In this document: positions 8,911-17,148 of the stretch, piece by piece | Position numbering within the stretch: the stretch's first letter is position 1 | Layout of the letters: each line of letters opens with the position of its first letter | Assembly (NCBI RefSeq): GCF_002288325.1 | Contig: NZ_CP016780.1 | Location: 434,001-498,000 of the forward strand | DNA from: Candidatus Planktophila lacus | Lineage (GTDB): Bacteria > Actinomycetota > Actinomycetes > Nanopelagicales > Nanopelagicaceae | Length of the DNA: 64,000 nucleotides | Reading direction: 5' to 3' | Made by a program: the position numbers and the translations under genes | The notes under the pieces: model-generated | Seen by the model: the letters and a program-made list of their open reading frames with translations, nothing else | What the model was told of the DNA's origin: nothing | The model's database searches: none

Positions 8911-9975
8911 ATGAAATTTCGCGCAGCCGCCTTGGCCTTAGCCCTTTGCGCATCAACCTTTGTCCAGCCCGCAAACGCTTCATATAACGGCGTTATCGAC
9001 TATTCAAATCCGCGAATCGTTCCGATCTTCAGAAATGTAAATCAGGATTTCCCATCCTGGTCCGGTTACGCGTATTCATCAAGAATCATTTTCACAGCTG
9101 GACACAGCGAGGTAACAGTTAAAGAGAATGGCGAACGAATTGACCATTCTGCGATGCCTGCCTTTGTGGGATTACCAAACTCGAAAACTAGTAAAGATCT
9201 GAAGAAAGTGCCGGTGATTAAAAGATATCTCTCTACCACCATGCGTTTTGAAGGTGGAGCTATGGGCGATTTTGCAATCTATGTACTTGGCGAAGATATC
9301 GGTGACTTCAAGCCGGCAAAGCTAGGCACTTTAGAGATTCAAAAAGAATTGGAAGCGCAGAAAGCAGTGGTTGAAATAACTGGCTATGGAGAATATAGAG
9401 ATCGCTGCAATGAGGGTGAAAAACTTCCATGTACCGATAAATTCCAACCTCCACAATCTCAAGAACCTCGTAAGTTAAAAGTTCAAGTGCGCCCATATGA
9501 TGACTTTCTAACTCTCGTCGGTTATGAACGTCCGCAAGTAAAGGGAAGCCTGCTTACTTGGGGTGGCGGGAAAATCAGCCCTTGTGGTGGCGATTCAGGT
9601 GGATCTGTTACAACAACTTACAAGGGCGAAGAAATCTACCTATCTGTCACACCAAATGGTATGAACGGTTATGCATGTGGTGCAGCCGGTTATTACGATG
9701 GAAAAGGCGGAATTGGTTATGCATCACCGATTCAAGACCATCTTGATATTTTGAAGCAGGCAGAGGATTTTGTCGCTGCAGCACTTGCACAAGAAGCAAT
9801 AGAAAGAGCGAAAGCAAAGCCCGCTCCAACACCTTCGCCATCGGCATCTCCGACTCCTGTAGCTAAACCAATCGCAGCGCCTAAGAAATCAACGATTACC
9901 TGCGTTAAAGGAAAGACTTCAAAGAAGGTCACTGCCGTTTCACCGAAGTGCCCATCTGGCTATAAGAAGAAGTAG
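8911..9975 (+). CDS. Secreted trypsin-like serine protease with conserved C-terminal tail
   Basis: A 354-residue exported protease of the S1 (chymotrypsin) fold. The signal peptide is MKFRAAALALALCASTF through QPANAS. The catalytic triad is visible: His in IFTAGHSE, Asp in GDFAIYVL, and Ser in CGGDSGGS. A Pro/Ala/Ser linker (PTPSPSASPTPV) leads to a basic two-Cys tail (CVKGKTSKKVTAVSPKC, then PSGYKKK) almost identical to tails at 5370-7025 and 28973-30226. I reject an upstream in-frame GTG at 8842 because it lies inside the terminator hairpin. ATG 8911 has a TACTTT hexamer five bases upstream and a proper signal peptide. Substrate unknown. Confidence 0.88.
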   Translation: MKFRAAALALALCASTFVQPANASYNGVIDYSNPRIVPIFRNVNQDFPSWSGYAYSSRIIFTAGHSEVTVKENGERIDHSAMPAFVGLPNSKTSKDLKKVPVIKRYLSTTMRFEGGAMGDFAIYVLGEDIGDFKPAKLGTLEIQKELEAQKAVVEITGYGEYRDRCNEGEKLPCTDKFQPPQSQEPRKLKVQVRPYDDFLTLVGYERPQVKGSLLTWGGGKISPCGGDSGGSVTTTYKGEEIYLSVTPNGMNGYACGAAGYYDGKGGIGYASPIQDHLDILKQAEDFVAAALAQEAIERAKAKPAPTPSPSASPTPVAKPIAAPKKSTITCVKGKTSKKVTAVSPKCPSGYKKK

Positions 9976-9984
9976 AGTCCACAC

Positions 9985-10473
9985 ATGACAATTTCACTTC
10001 AGCGCGCACTCGAACATATGGCTTGGGCCAACCAAGAGATCTACAAGTTAATCGCCGAGCTACCCGATGAAGCACTCGATGCCTATGCCACAGACCCAGA
10101 ATTTCCGATCCGCGAAATCCTGCGCCACATCGCATCATCATCCGGCAGTTACGCATCGCGCCTCGAAGAGACAGCCCCCGTCGTACTAGAGCAGCCAAAG
10201 AACATGGCCGAACTCCGCGAGCTCACAAAAATTCTTGCAGTAAATGATGCTCGCCTTTTGAAACTTGTTGATCTCGAAGATAAAACAATTGCAATAACTC
10301 GCGATGGCGAAACCACACATTGGTTACGCTCCACCATCATCACCCAAGCAGTGCACCACTCAATCGAACACCGCGCGCACGCCGTTTCTGCACTCGAAGC
10401 CCGCGGTTACAAAAAGGTAGACCTAGATGACTTCGACGTCTGGAGCTACGAACTCAGCCTGAGAATCGATTGA
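9985..10473 (+). CDS. DinB-like domain protein
   Basis: A 162-residue four-helix-bundle protein of the DinB/YfiT superfamily. The metal-site histidines are in ALEHMAWAN near residue 11, ILRHIA near 48, and the C-terminal HHSIEHRAHAVSAL. The superfamily includes mycothiol- or bacillithiol-dependent S-transferases and metal-dependent hydrolases; nothing here decides the substrate. The ATG at 9985 lies six bases after TAGAGT (9973-9978), which overlaps the TAG stop of the protease gene, so a leaderless promoter may be built into that stop codon. Confidence 0.83.
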   Translation: MTISLQRALEHMAWANQEIYKLIAELPDEALDAYATDPEFPIREILRHIASSSGSYASRLEETAPVVLEQPKNMAELRELTKILAVNDARLLKLVDLEDKTIAITRDGETTHWLRSTIITQAVHHSIEHRAHAVSALEARGYKKVDLDDFDVWSYELSLRID

Positions 10474-10524
10474 GAATCCTGTTTTAACGAGAATATTCAA
10501 GGTTCGGTTGGTACCGTTTACTTC

Positions 10525-10899
10525 ATGTTCGCCTTCAAATCGCTAGCGGCCAAGTACAGCGGGGCAATGGCGCTATTTCTGGTGATCTTCTCTGCTGGGT
10601 TTGTTGTCGTGCATGCATGTCACTCAGAGCAGGCAACTCATGCCAGCGCAGCCGGTCATCATCAAGTTCTCGAACAATCCGGAGGCAACGCAATTGGCGG
10701 CAATTCACTCGTTGCAAATGTATGCACAGCTGCCTTCTTCGTAGTTCTCCTGGTAAGTCGCAAATATCTTCTCAAGAAAAGCAGCGGTGTCCTTCTTCGT
10801 GTAAAGAGCCAGATATTCCTTTTAGGCAGCGTTTTACAAAGGCCACCCAATATCAAATACGCGCTTTCACTTACTCAATTAGGAGTTATCCGAATCTAA
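10525..10899 (+). CDS. Small membrane protein of unknown function
   Basis: A 124-residue protein with a hydrophobic segment at about 14-31 (GAMALFLVIFSAGFVVVH), a short polar part rich in His and one Cys (HACHSEQATHASAAGHH), a second hydrophobic segment at about 65-78 (CTAAFFVVLLVS), then a basic cytoplasmic-type tail. The His/Cys stretch between two membrane segments could bind metal, and the next gene is DUF305, a family often linked to copper; both points are inference. The ATG has TACCGT seven bases upstream. I do not recognise a family. Confidence 0.55.
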   Translation: MFAFKSLAAKYSGAMALFLVIFSAGFVVVHACHSEQATHASAAGHHQVLEQSGGNAIGGNSLVANVCTAAFFVVLLVSRKYLLKKSSGVLLRVKSQIFLLGSVLQRPPNIKYALSLTQLGVIRI

Positions 10900-10950
10900 A
10901 CCTATCTCGTTAATTAGTCATCTATTTAACTAATGAGAAAAGGAATATTC

Positions 10951-11493
10951 ATGTTTAAGAAAATTATTGTTGCACTCTTGTTTTTAGTCTCATTTTCACC
11001 CGCAAGCCCAGCAGTCGCAAGCTCCCACGGTAAGACGCTCAGCAATCTAAATAGCAATGACATCATGTTCGCTCAAATGATGATTCCCCATCACCAACAA
11101 GCTATAGAGATGTCGAAATATGCTCTGAAAAATAGTTCAAATAAAGAGATTAAAGTTCTCGCAACGGCTATCTCATCTGCTCAAGGTAAAGAAATAGCCC
11201 AGATGAAGTATTGGCTACGCGCCACTAAATCACCAGCGACTATGGGCCATCACATGGATATGAACGGCATGATCTCAGATAAACAAATGAAGGAGTTGAG
11301 CGCTTTAAAGGGATCTAAATTCGATAAAGCATTCTTGAGCGCAATGATCGAACATCACCAGGGAGCCCTGGAAATGGTGGAACTTTTAAATTCAACTAAG
11401 AACGCAGAAGCGAAAAAATTGGCAAAAGAAATAATCCGAGTGCAAAAAGCTGAGATTTCATCGATGAAGAAGCTATTGGCCACGTCCGCTTAA
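10951..11493 (+). CDS. Secreted DUF305 protein
   Basis: About 180 residues with a signal peptide (MFKKIIVALLFLVSFSP, cleavage after VAS). The DUF305 domain is a helical, ferritin-like fold and shows its two signature copies, MMIPHHQQAIEMSK and MIEHHQGALEMVE, each an HH plus Met-rich helix. An extra His/Met stretch (MGHHMDMNGM) lies between them. Family members are often found in copper or silver response loci, but no function is proven. I chose ATG 10951 over 10933 because AAAGGAA lies just before it. It follows the small His-rich membrane protein. Confidence 0.85.
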   Translation: MFKKIIVALLFLVSFSPASPAVASSHGKTLSNLNSNDIMFAQMMIPHHQQAIEMSKYALKNSSNKEIKVLATAISSAQGKEIAQMKYWLRATKSPATMGHHMDMNGMISDKQMKELSALKGSKFDKAFLSAMIEHHQGALEMVELLNSTKNAEAKKLAKEIIRVQKAEISSMKKLLATSA

Positions 11494-11505
11494 GGCGATT
11501 TCCCC

Positions 11506-12507
11506 ATGGTGCGCATAATTCTCGTCTTTGCCTTATTTCTAACTTCTCTCATCGCTTCACCTTCTGCGGTAGCGGCGCCATCGGTTGCTTCTGCCCAGCG
11601 CGATGTGAACCGTCTTAGGACACTAGCTGCCGAAAAATTTGAAGCAGCCAATGAGGCAAATATTAGAATTAAGCAGCTTGAGAAAGAGAACTCTGCGCTG
11701 GTTGCCAAAGAGGCAGTTCTCAAGAAGAAGTTAAACGCATCGAGTGAAATTCTTGCACGAATTGCAATTGCAAATTTTCAAGGCCATGGCTTTGGTAAAA
11801 CTGTTGATTTGATGTTTTCAGCAGATCCAACTCAGTATCTGTCAGATGCCTCTGTTTTGGAGATCATCACTCGTGGTTATTCCCAAGAGTTACAAGAATT
11901 TACTCGTAATAAACAGAAGGTAGAAGCGTCGCGATATGTAGTCTCAGATAAAACGGAACTCTTGAAGAGGGAAAAGTTGCGTTTAAATAGAGAGGTTGCA
12001 TCCGCAAAGACTGCACTAGCAAAAGCAGAGAAAATCTTAAAGTCGTTAAAGAAAGAGGATAGAGAACGCCTGGCACGCGAAGAGGCTGAACGCGAAGATA
12101 AAATCCTCAACGACTCCAAGAAATACGCAGCAAGTTACGCCGGTGACAATTCGCGCGGTTCAATCGCCCTCAAGTATGCGCTAAAACAGATTGGCGATAT
12201 CTATGTCTGGGCCGCGGCAGGTCCAACCCGTTGGGATTGCAGTGGTTTAACGATGCGAGCATATCAAACAGCGGGAGTTTCGCTGCCTCATTCATCGCGC
12301 ATTCAAGTCAAATATGGAAAACCAATTTCATATAACGCTCTCAAACCAGGTGATTTGCTCTTCTTTGGTAAGCCAATTAGCCATGTTTCGCTCTATATGG
12401 GCGGCGGAAAGATGGTCCAGGCACCGCGTCCCGGTAAGCGCGTTGAAGTTGTGAAGTTAACTAAACGCTTTGGATCAAAGCCATTTGTTGGAGCAAGGCG
12501 GCTATGA
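11506..12507 (+). CDS. Secreted NlpC/P60 peptidoglycan hydrolase (coiled-coil type)
   Basis: A 333-residue RipA/RipC-like wall hydrolase. After a signal peptide (IILVFALFLTSLIAS) comes a long coiled coil (about 25-210, rich in Lys/Glu/Ala). The C-terminal NlpC/P60 domain has the nucleophile Cys245 in WDCSGL and the base His293 in SHVSLY. These enzymes cut D-Glu-mDAP bonds in stem peptides, and the coiled coil usually controls access, often through FtsEX-type partners. The last 4 bp overlap the next paralogue (ATGA), so translation is coupled. Confidence 0.9.
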   Translation: MVRIILVFALFLTSLIASPSAVAAPSVASAQRDVNRLRTLAAEKFEAANEANIRIKQLEKENSALVAKEAVLKKKLNASSEILARIAIANFQGHGFGKTVDLMFSADPTQYLSDASVLEIITRGYSQELQEFTRNKQKVEASRYVVSDKTELLKREKLRLNREVASAKTALAKAEKILKSLKKEDRERLAREEAEREDKILNDSKKYAASYAGDNSRGSIALKYALKQIGDIYVWAAAGPTRWDCSGLTMRAYQTAGVSLPHSSRIQVKYGKPISYNALKPGDLLFFGKPISHVSLYMGGGKMVQAPRPGKRVEVVKLTKRFGSKPFVGARRL

Positions 12508-13718
12508 AATTATCAAAGCGGTTTGCACTCCTTACCTTAATTGCGGCATTCACATTCTCAAGCACTGTCACCGCTCCAATTTCGGCAACTAACCATAAGC
12601 CGACCTTGGCGCAGATTGAAGCTGCAAAGAAAGCAGAACTAGCTAAGAAGAAAATTGCCGATGAAGCCTTTAAGAAGTTAGCCAAGGCGCGTGGAAACTT
12701 AAAGGCGCTCGTTCAATTAGCTAACGCCGCCGATGCAAAATACAAGCGCGCCAGGGCCGATCTCGCTGTCGCCGTAAATCAATCACAGCAGGCACAGGCA
12801 TCTTATGAAGTAGCAGTTGCCGCCGTTGCCGGTACGCATCGCGAGATCGGTAAGTTGGCGATGAATGCCTATATTTCAGGCGGTGGCTTAACAGACCTCG
12901 AATCAATTCTGAGTTCTAACGGACCACAGGATGTAATAGATCGATTATCAACTTTAGATAATTTAGGTGAGGGAAATAAAACTGCGCTAAGACGATTTAA
13001 GGTCGCTGAAGATATAGCAGAGGCGGCGAAGATAAAGGCAGAAGTTGCCAAAGCAAATCAAGCTGCAGTGACCGTCCGTGTTGCCGCGGCAAAGAAAGAA
13101 GCAGATGATGCTCGTACCGAGCAACAGAAGGAAGTAGATAAATTACAAGCGGTCCAGGACAAATTACAGCGAGATCTAGCCTCTGCGAAAAAAGTTCGTA
13201 TTACCCTGGAGCAGAAGCGCCAGTTGGCAATCCTAGAAGAAACCCGTGCCAATGAAGCGACCAAAACAAAGACCCAATCAAAAATCTGGAAAGGTGGAGG
13301 CCCAACTGGCGTCTCCCGGATCAGAACCACGGAAGAACAACGTTTAAAGGTAGTTGAATTTGCAAAGAAACAAGTTTTAGCTGGCAAGCCATATATATGG
13401 GGTAGTGAAGGACCAAACGCTTTCGATTGTTCTGGTCTGGTTTATGCCGCCTTTAAATCTGTTGGTCTCGGTTGGCCGATTTGGGATCGCCTAAACTCAA
13501 GCCTTTATTACACCTACACAAAACAGATTCCAATCGCAGAGATGCAACCTGGAGATCTAATTTTTTACTCATACAAGGGAACCCAGAGCACCATTCATCA
13601 CATGAGCATTTATGCCGGCAACGGCATGATGTGGGAAGCGCGTTCGACTAAAACCGGCCTTCGTTATTCCAATATTTACAGCGTCGAAGGCATGATGCCT
13701 TACGCGGGAAGAGTGTAA
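12504..13718 (+). CDS. Second secreted NlpC/P60 peptidoglycan hydrolase
   Basis: A 404-residue paralogue of the preceding hydrolase. It has a signal peptide (FALLTLIAAFTFSS), coiled coil to about residue 255 with an N-terminal AKKAELAKKK segment, and an NlpC/P60 domain with Cys309 in FDCSGLVYAAF and His366 in HHMSIYAGNG. Its catalytic domain has an aromatic-rich insertion (GWPIWDRLNSSLYY) absent from the first enzyme, so substrate access may differ. The start overlaps the previous stop and the next gene begins on the base after its stop, giving a tightly coupled three-gene run. Confidence 0.9.
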   Translation: MKLSKRFALLTLIAAFTFSSTVTAPISATNHKPTLAQIEAAKKAELAKKKIADEAFKKLAKARGNLKALVQLANAADAKYKRARADLAVAVNQSQQAQASYEVAVAAVAGTHREIGKLAMNAYISGGGLTDLESILSSNGPQDVIDRLSTLDNLGEGNKTALRRFKVAEDIAEAAKIKAEVAKANQAAVTVRVAAAKKEADDARTEQQKEVDKLQAVQDKLQRDLASAKKVRITLEQKRQLAILEETRANEATKTKTQSKIWKGGGPTGVSRIRTTEEQRLKVVEFAKKQVLAGKPYIWGSEGPNAFDCSGLVYAAFKSVGLGWPIWDRLNSSLYYTYTKQIPIAEMQPGDLIFYSYKGTQSTIHHMSIYAGNGMMWEARSTKTGLRYSNIYSVEGMMPYAGRV

Positions 13719-14498
13719 ATGCGACCAGTAAAAGTTATGGCAACGGTATTTGCGTTAGCGCTTACACAAATCTCACCATTGAGTGCCGCCACCTTTGATT
13801 CGGTCTCACATATCCACGGGATCAAAGCATTTAATAACACAATCTTGATGGGAACTCACGAAGGTTTATTTGAGTTCGTTGATCAAAACAAGATGCAACC
13901 AATCGGCAAAGATCCCTTCGACATTATGGGTTTGGATGCTAGAGGCACAACGCTATTCGCGAGCGGGCACCCAAGTGCAGTTTCAAAGTTACCTAACCCT
14001 CTGGGGCTACTAAGTTCTGGCGATGGAGGTAAGACTTGGAAGTCAGTGTCACTACTGGGAAAAGTTGACTTCCACTTCCTGGAAGTTTCTGGCTCCCAGA
14101 TATATGGCGGTAACGCCACTGATGGTTCTCTGATGTATTCCAAGGACCTGGGAAAAAATTGGAAGCGACTTGGTGAAATGAAATTCACAGACATTGCTGT
14201 TTTATATGGCTCGCACGGTGGTGCCTTAGCAATTGATAACGGCAAGCTGTTTAAAACCAGTAACTCTTTCACTAATTCAACGCCGCTAACCTTCAAATCT
14301 AAAGTTGCCGCTGTGGAGAGCATCGGCAAGGATATTTACATCGCATCAAAGAATCAGATCTTTCGCTCAACCGATGCGGCCAAGAGCTGGAAAATCTTTA
14401 AAAGCTACAAATCCGAAGTTTCAGATATCTCGGTCTCTTCAAAAATATTGGCAGCAATAGTCGCCGGAGAGGTTTTGACCATTAAAGTAGGTACATGA
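13719..14498 (+). CDS. Exported BNR/sortilin-like beta-propeller protein
   Basis: A 259-residue protein with a signal peptide (VMATVFALALTQISPL) and BNR/Asp-box type repeats: LSSGDGGKTWKSVS, MYSKDLGKNWKRLG and RSTDAAKSWKIFK. The opening FDSVSHIHGIKAFNN and MGTHEGLF match the F510_1955-type 'glycosyl hydrolase' annotations, which are propellers without proven catalysis. It follows two wall hydrolases with no gap and overlaps the next dehydrogenase by 4 bp. It may bind wall or surface material, but this is inference from context. Confidence 0.75.
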   Translation: MRPVKVMATVFALALTQISPLSAATFDSVSHIHGIKAFNNTILMGTHEGLFEFVDQNKMQPIGKDPFDIMGLDARGTTLFASGHPSAVSKLPNPLGLLSSGDGGKTWKSVSLLGKVDFHFLEVSGSQIYGGNATDGSLMYSKDLGKNWKRLGEMKFTDIAVLYGSHGGALAIDNGKLFKTSNSFTNSTPLTFKSKVAAVESIGKDIYIASKNQIFRSTDAAKSWKIFKSYKSEVSDISVSSKILAAIVAGEVLTIKVGT

Positions 14499-15526
14499 AC
14501 GCTATTTACTTCACCCAATTCAAGGGACCACTTGAAATCAAAGATATCTCGGTCCCAACTGCAACAAACGATGGCGTCGTTATAAAAGTTGAAGCAACTG
14601 GTTTATGTCGTAGCGATTGGCACGCTTGGATGGGCCACGACTCTGACATCGTCTTGCCACATGTCCCGGGCCACGAACTCGCGGGTGTTATCTCCGAAAC
14701 CGGCAGCGCAGTTACCAAATTTAGAGTCGGCGATCGCGTAACCGTTCCCTTTGTCTGCGGCTGCGGCAAATGCCAATACTGCACACGCGGTGATGCCCAA
14801 GTCTGTCCAACCCAAACACAACCCGGCTTTACCGATTTCGGATCATTCGCCGAATACGTCGCAATAAATAACGCTGACTTCAACTTAGTAACGATTCCCG
14901 AAAACGTTTCCTTTGCAACCGCTGCAGCACTCGGATGCCGCTTTGCAACTTCCTATCGCGGCCTCATTAAACGTGCACACGTTAAAGCAGATGAGAAAGT
15001 TATTATCTACGGATGCGGCGGCGTTGGCCTAAGCGCAATCATGATCGCCAAAGCCCAAGGCGCACACGTTTACGCCGTCGACATCAACGATGCCGCACTT
15101 GAAATCGCACAATCACTTGGCGCCGAAACAATTAACTCCAGCAAAGTCGATCCCGTTGCCTTCATGCAAAACCTCGGGGGAGCAGATGTCGCAGTCGATG
15201 CACTAGGCAGCCAACAAACCGCCAGCGCATCCGTACTTTCACTTGCTCGTCGTGGTCGCCACTTACAACTCGGACTCTTACTCACAGCAAACGGTTTAAC
15301 TGATATCCCAATGGCCCGCGTTATCGCTTGGGAGTTAGATCTTCTTGGTTCACACGGAATGGCCGCAAAGGATTACCCAGAAATGTTGGCGCTCGTTGCC
15401 AGCGGCAAGTTAAACCCGGCATCACTAATTACACGTGAAGTTGGCTTAGTTGAAGGCGCCAAAGCACTCGCTGAATTAGATTCCCAACCTTTCGGTGGCA
15501 TCACAGTCATTACACCTGAGCTTTAG
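14495..15526 (+). CDS. Zinc-dependent alcohol dehydrogenase (MDR family)
   Basis: A 343-residue medium-chain dehydrogenase. Catalytic zinc ligands are Cys38 and the His60-Glu61 pair in VPGHELAG. The four structural-zinc cysteines are 90, 93, 96 and 104 in CGKCQYCTRGDAQVC. The Rossmann motif is GCGGVGLSA, followed by DINDAAL, where the acidic residue suggests NAD over NADP. The closing SHGMAAKDYPEML region is typical of the group annotated as zinc-dependent alcohol dehydrogenase. The substrate is not determinable. The ATG overlaps the previous stop (ATGA) and a terminator follows. Confidence 0.88.
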   Translation: MNAIYFTQFKGPLEIKDISVPTATNDGVVIKVEATGLCRSDWHAWMGHDSDIVLPHVPGHELAGVISETGSAVTKFRVGDRVTVPFVCGCGKCQYCTRGDAQVCPTQTQPGFTDFGSFAEYVAINNADFNLVTIPENVSFATAAALGCRFATSYRGLIKRAHVKADEKVIIYGCGGVGLSAIMIAKAQGAHVYAVDINDAALEIAQSLGAETINSSKVDPVAFMQNLGGADVAVDALGSQQTASASVLSLARRGRHLQLGLLLTANGLTDIPMARVIAWELDLLGSHGMAAKDYPEMLALVASGKLNPASLITREVGLVEGAKALAELDSQPFGGITVITPEL

Positions 15527-15554
15527 CAACTAATTCACTAAAGCTTTGCAAAGT

Positions 15555-15584
15555 AAAAGCCCGCGGATTTCTCCACGGGCTTTT
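15555..15584 (+). terminator. Rho-independent terminator
   Basis: A 9-bp A-tract/GC stem (15555-15563 with 15576-15584), a 12-nt loop, and T residues closing the 3' arm. It ends the run that begins with the NlpC/P60 genes. Confidence 0.8.
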
Positions 15585-15679
15585 CCTGTAACTCACACTC
15601 CTGCGACGTGGTTAAAAGATACAGCCGATTTCTCCACGAAGTTCTCTTAATTACTCTGCGTAACAACTATTCTTCTAAT

Positions 15680-15817
15680 GTGATCGCAAAGACCAAGAAC
15701 GGCTTCCCGCCAAAGATCTGCGCAACCTGCGGTCTGCCCTTTGAATGGCGCAAGAAATGGGCGCGCGATTGGGAGAACGTTAAATACTGTTCAGAGAAAT
15801 GTAAGAACGGAAAGTAA
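15680..15817 (+). CDS. DUF2256 small zinc-ribbon-like protein
   Basis: A 45-residue protein with [20 protein letters not shown] and VKYCSEKCK. The C-x2-C ... C-x3-C spacing and the WRKKWARxW core match DUF2256 closely. I chose GTG 15680, which gives the usual family length; longer upstream in-frame starts would add an unrelated Leu/Arg-rich stretch. In other bacteria DUF2256 genes often sit near cryptochrome/photolyase genes; here the photolyase is 12 kb away. Molecular function is unknown. Confidence 0.82.
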   Translation: MIAKTKNGFPPKICATCGLPFEWRKKWARDWENVKYCSEKCKNGK

Positions 15818-16882
15818 TTAAATAGTTCGGCCGCGATCAAGCGGCAACGACCAGTCAATCTTCACACCCAACGCCTCTGCCGCGTTCATCGCCCAACGTG
15901 GATTGCGCAACATCGCACGCGCCAAGAAAACCGCATCTGCTTCTTCAGTCTCAATAATGTATTGCGCTTGCTCTGGCTCGGTAATCAATCCAACTGCCGC
16001 AGTTGGAATTCCCGCCTCTTTACGGATCGCAGCCGCAAAGGGAACTTGAAAACCTGGCGTTGCCTTAATCGGTGCGTTATGAACTGCGCCCCCTGATGAA
16101 ACATCGATCAGATCAACGCCAGCCACCTTTAACTTCGCCGCCAATTCAATCGAATCAATTAAGTTCCAACCTTCATCAACCCAATCAGTTGCCGAGATAC
16201 GAACAAAGAGCGCCACCTGATCTCCAATCGCAGCGCGCACCGCAGCGGTTACCTCCATCAAGAAACGGATCCGATTCTCAAAGCTGCCACCGTATTCGTC
16301 GGTGCGATCATTTGAAACCGGTGAATAAAACTGGTGCAACAAATAACCATGCGCTGCATGTATTTCAATTACATCAAAGCCAACTGCCACAGCACGTCGT
16401 GCCGCATCAGCGAACTCATTTACCAACTGCGCAATCTCAGCAACCGTTAAAGCACGCGGCGCCGGATATCCCTCAAATGCTTTATCCGTTGATGAAACCG
16501 CTTGCCATCCACCTTCACCAATCTCAGCCATCCGCGTTGTATCCCACGGACGCATCGTCGATGCCTTGCGCCCAGCATGTGCCAACTGAATGCCCATCTT
16601 CACACCCTGCGAATGCGCAAAATCAACCATCGGTGCAAATGCCTGGGCATGCGCGTCATCTTCAATCGTTGGACAACCAATTGAGATTCGCCCTTCTGGA
16701 ACAACACCAGTTGCCTCAACCATGATCAACCCCGGCGCACCCGTTGCAAACGCTCCCAAGTGCGCGCTATGCCACGCACCCACAAAACCATCGGTTGCGC
16801 TGTATTGGCACATAGGAGAGACCCAAACGCGATTCTGAAATGTAACCCCGCGCAGAGTAAATGGATCAAAGAGTGTATTCAT
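15818..16882 (-). CDS. NADH:flavin oxidoreductase, old yellow enzyme family (YqjM/NamA-like)
   Basis: A 354-residue FMN-dependent TIM-barrel ene-reductase. Visible family marks are the N-terminal LFDPFTLRGVTFQNRVWVSPMCQYS cut into LFDPFTLRGV and SPMCQYSA with the YqjM-type Cys near residue 25, QLAHAGRKAS, the active-site HAAHGYLLHQF with the substrate-binding His pair, SPVSNDRTDEYGGS, and the terminal phosphate-binding VGLI and FLARAMLRNPRW. It reduces activated C=C bonds or serves as an oxidative-stress reductase; the true substrate is unknown. A TAAGAT hexamer lies six bases before the ATG, pointing to a leaderless mRNA. It converges end to end with the DUF2256 gene. Confidence 0.92.
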   Translation of the reverse strand: MNTLFDPFTLRGVTFQNRVWVSPMCQYSATDGFVGAWHSAHLGAFATGAPGLIMVEATGVVPEGRISIGCPTIEDDAHAQAFAPMVDFAHSQGVKMGIQLAHAGRKASTMRPWDTTRMAEIGEGGWQAVSSTDKAFEGYPAPRALTVAEIAQLVNEFADAARRAVAVGFDVIEIHAAHGYLLHQFYSPVSNDRTDEYGGSFENRIRFLMEVTAAVRAAIGDQVALFVRISATDWVDEGWNLIDSIELAAKLKVAGVDLIDVSSGGAVHNAPIKATPGFQVPFAAAIRKEAGIPTAAVGLITEPEQAQYIIETEEADAVFLARAMLRNPRWAMNAAEALGVKIDWSLPLDRGRTI

Positions 16883-16956
16883 ATCTCGATCTTACTCTGA
16901 AATAAAATCACTTACCCAGTAAGATTTAAATAAGACCAATCAAACAAGGAGTAAAA

Positions 16957-17106
16957 ATGGGCGCTTGCACATGCGGATATACAACCGATCCAGAGAAGAA
17001 CTGCAACGGCACTCACAATGTAGTCAAGGCTGTTAAAGCCGACATCATCGCCAAGCTTGAGGCTGAAGGTTTTGCAGATGCCGCGGAGTCGCTGAAGGTT
17101 AAGTAA
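16957..17106 (+). CDS. Small CDGSH-like iron-sulfur protein
   Basis: A 49-residue frame preceded by CAAGGAGT at a good distance from ATG 16957. The N-terminus reads MGACTCGYTTDPEKNCNGTH, which keeps the CxC ... C-x-G-[ST]-H spacing of CDGSH-type 2Fe-2S sites, with Asn in place of Asp before Gly. The rest is a short helix (ADIIAKLEAEGFADAAESL). A second, canonical CDGSH protein is at 55732-55920. It is shorter than common gene-calling cut-offs and easy to miss. The cluster type is inferred from the motif only. Confidence 0.72.
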   Translation: MGACTCGYTTDPEKNCNGTHNVVKAVKADIIAKLEAEGFADAAESLKVK

Positions 17107-17148
17107 AGTTTTATTTCTCTTTGATTATTCTAGATTTCTCCCTTGGAA

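Noticed and set aside
16072-16725. 217-codon frame opposite the old-yellow-enzyme gene.
   Set aside because: It is rich in His, Gln and Pro and lies fully inside a conserved gene on the other strand; a composition artefact.
17107-17148. Attachment-site copy at the left end of the defence cassette.
   Set aside because: I looked for the 15-base tRNA segment or the 34-bp repeat there and did not find either.
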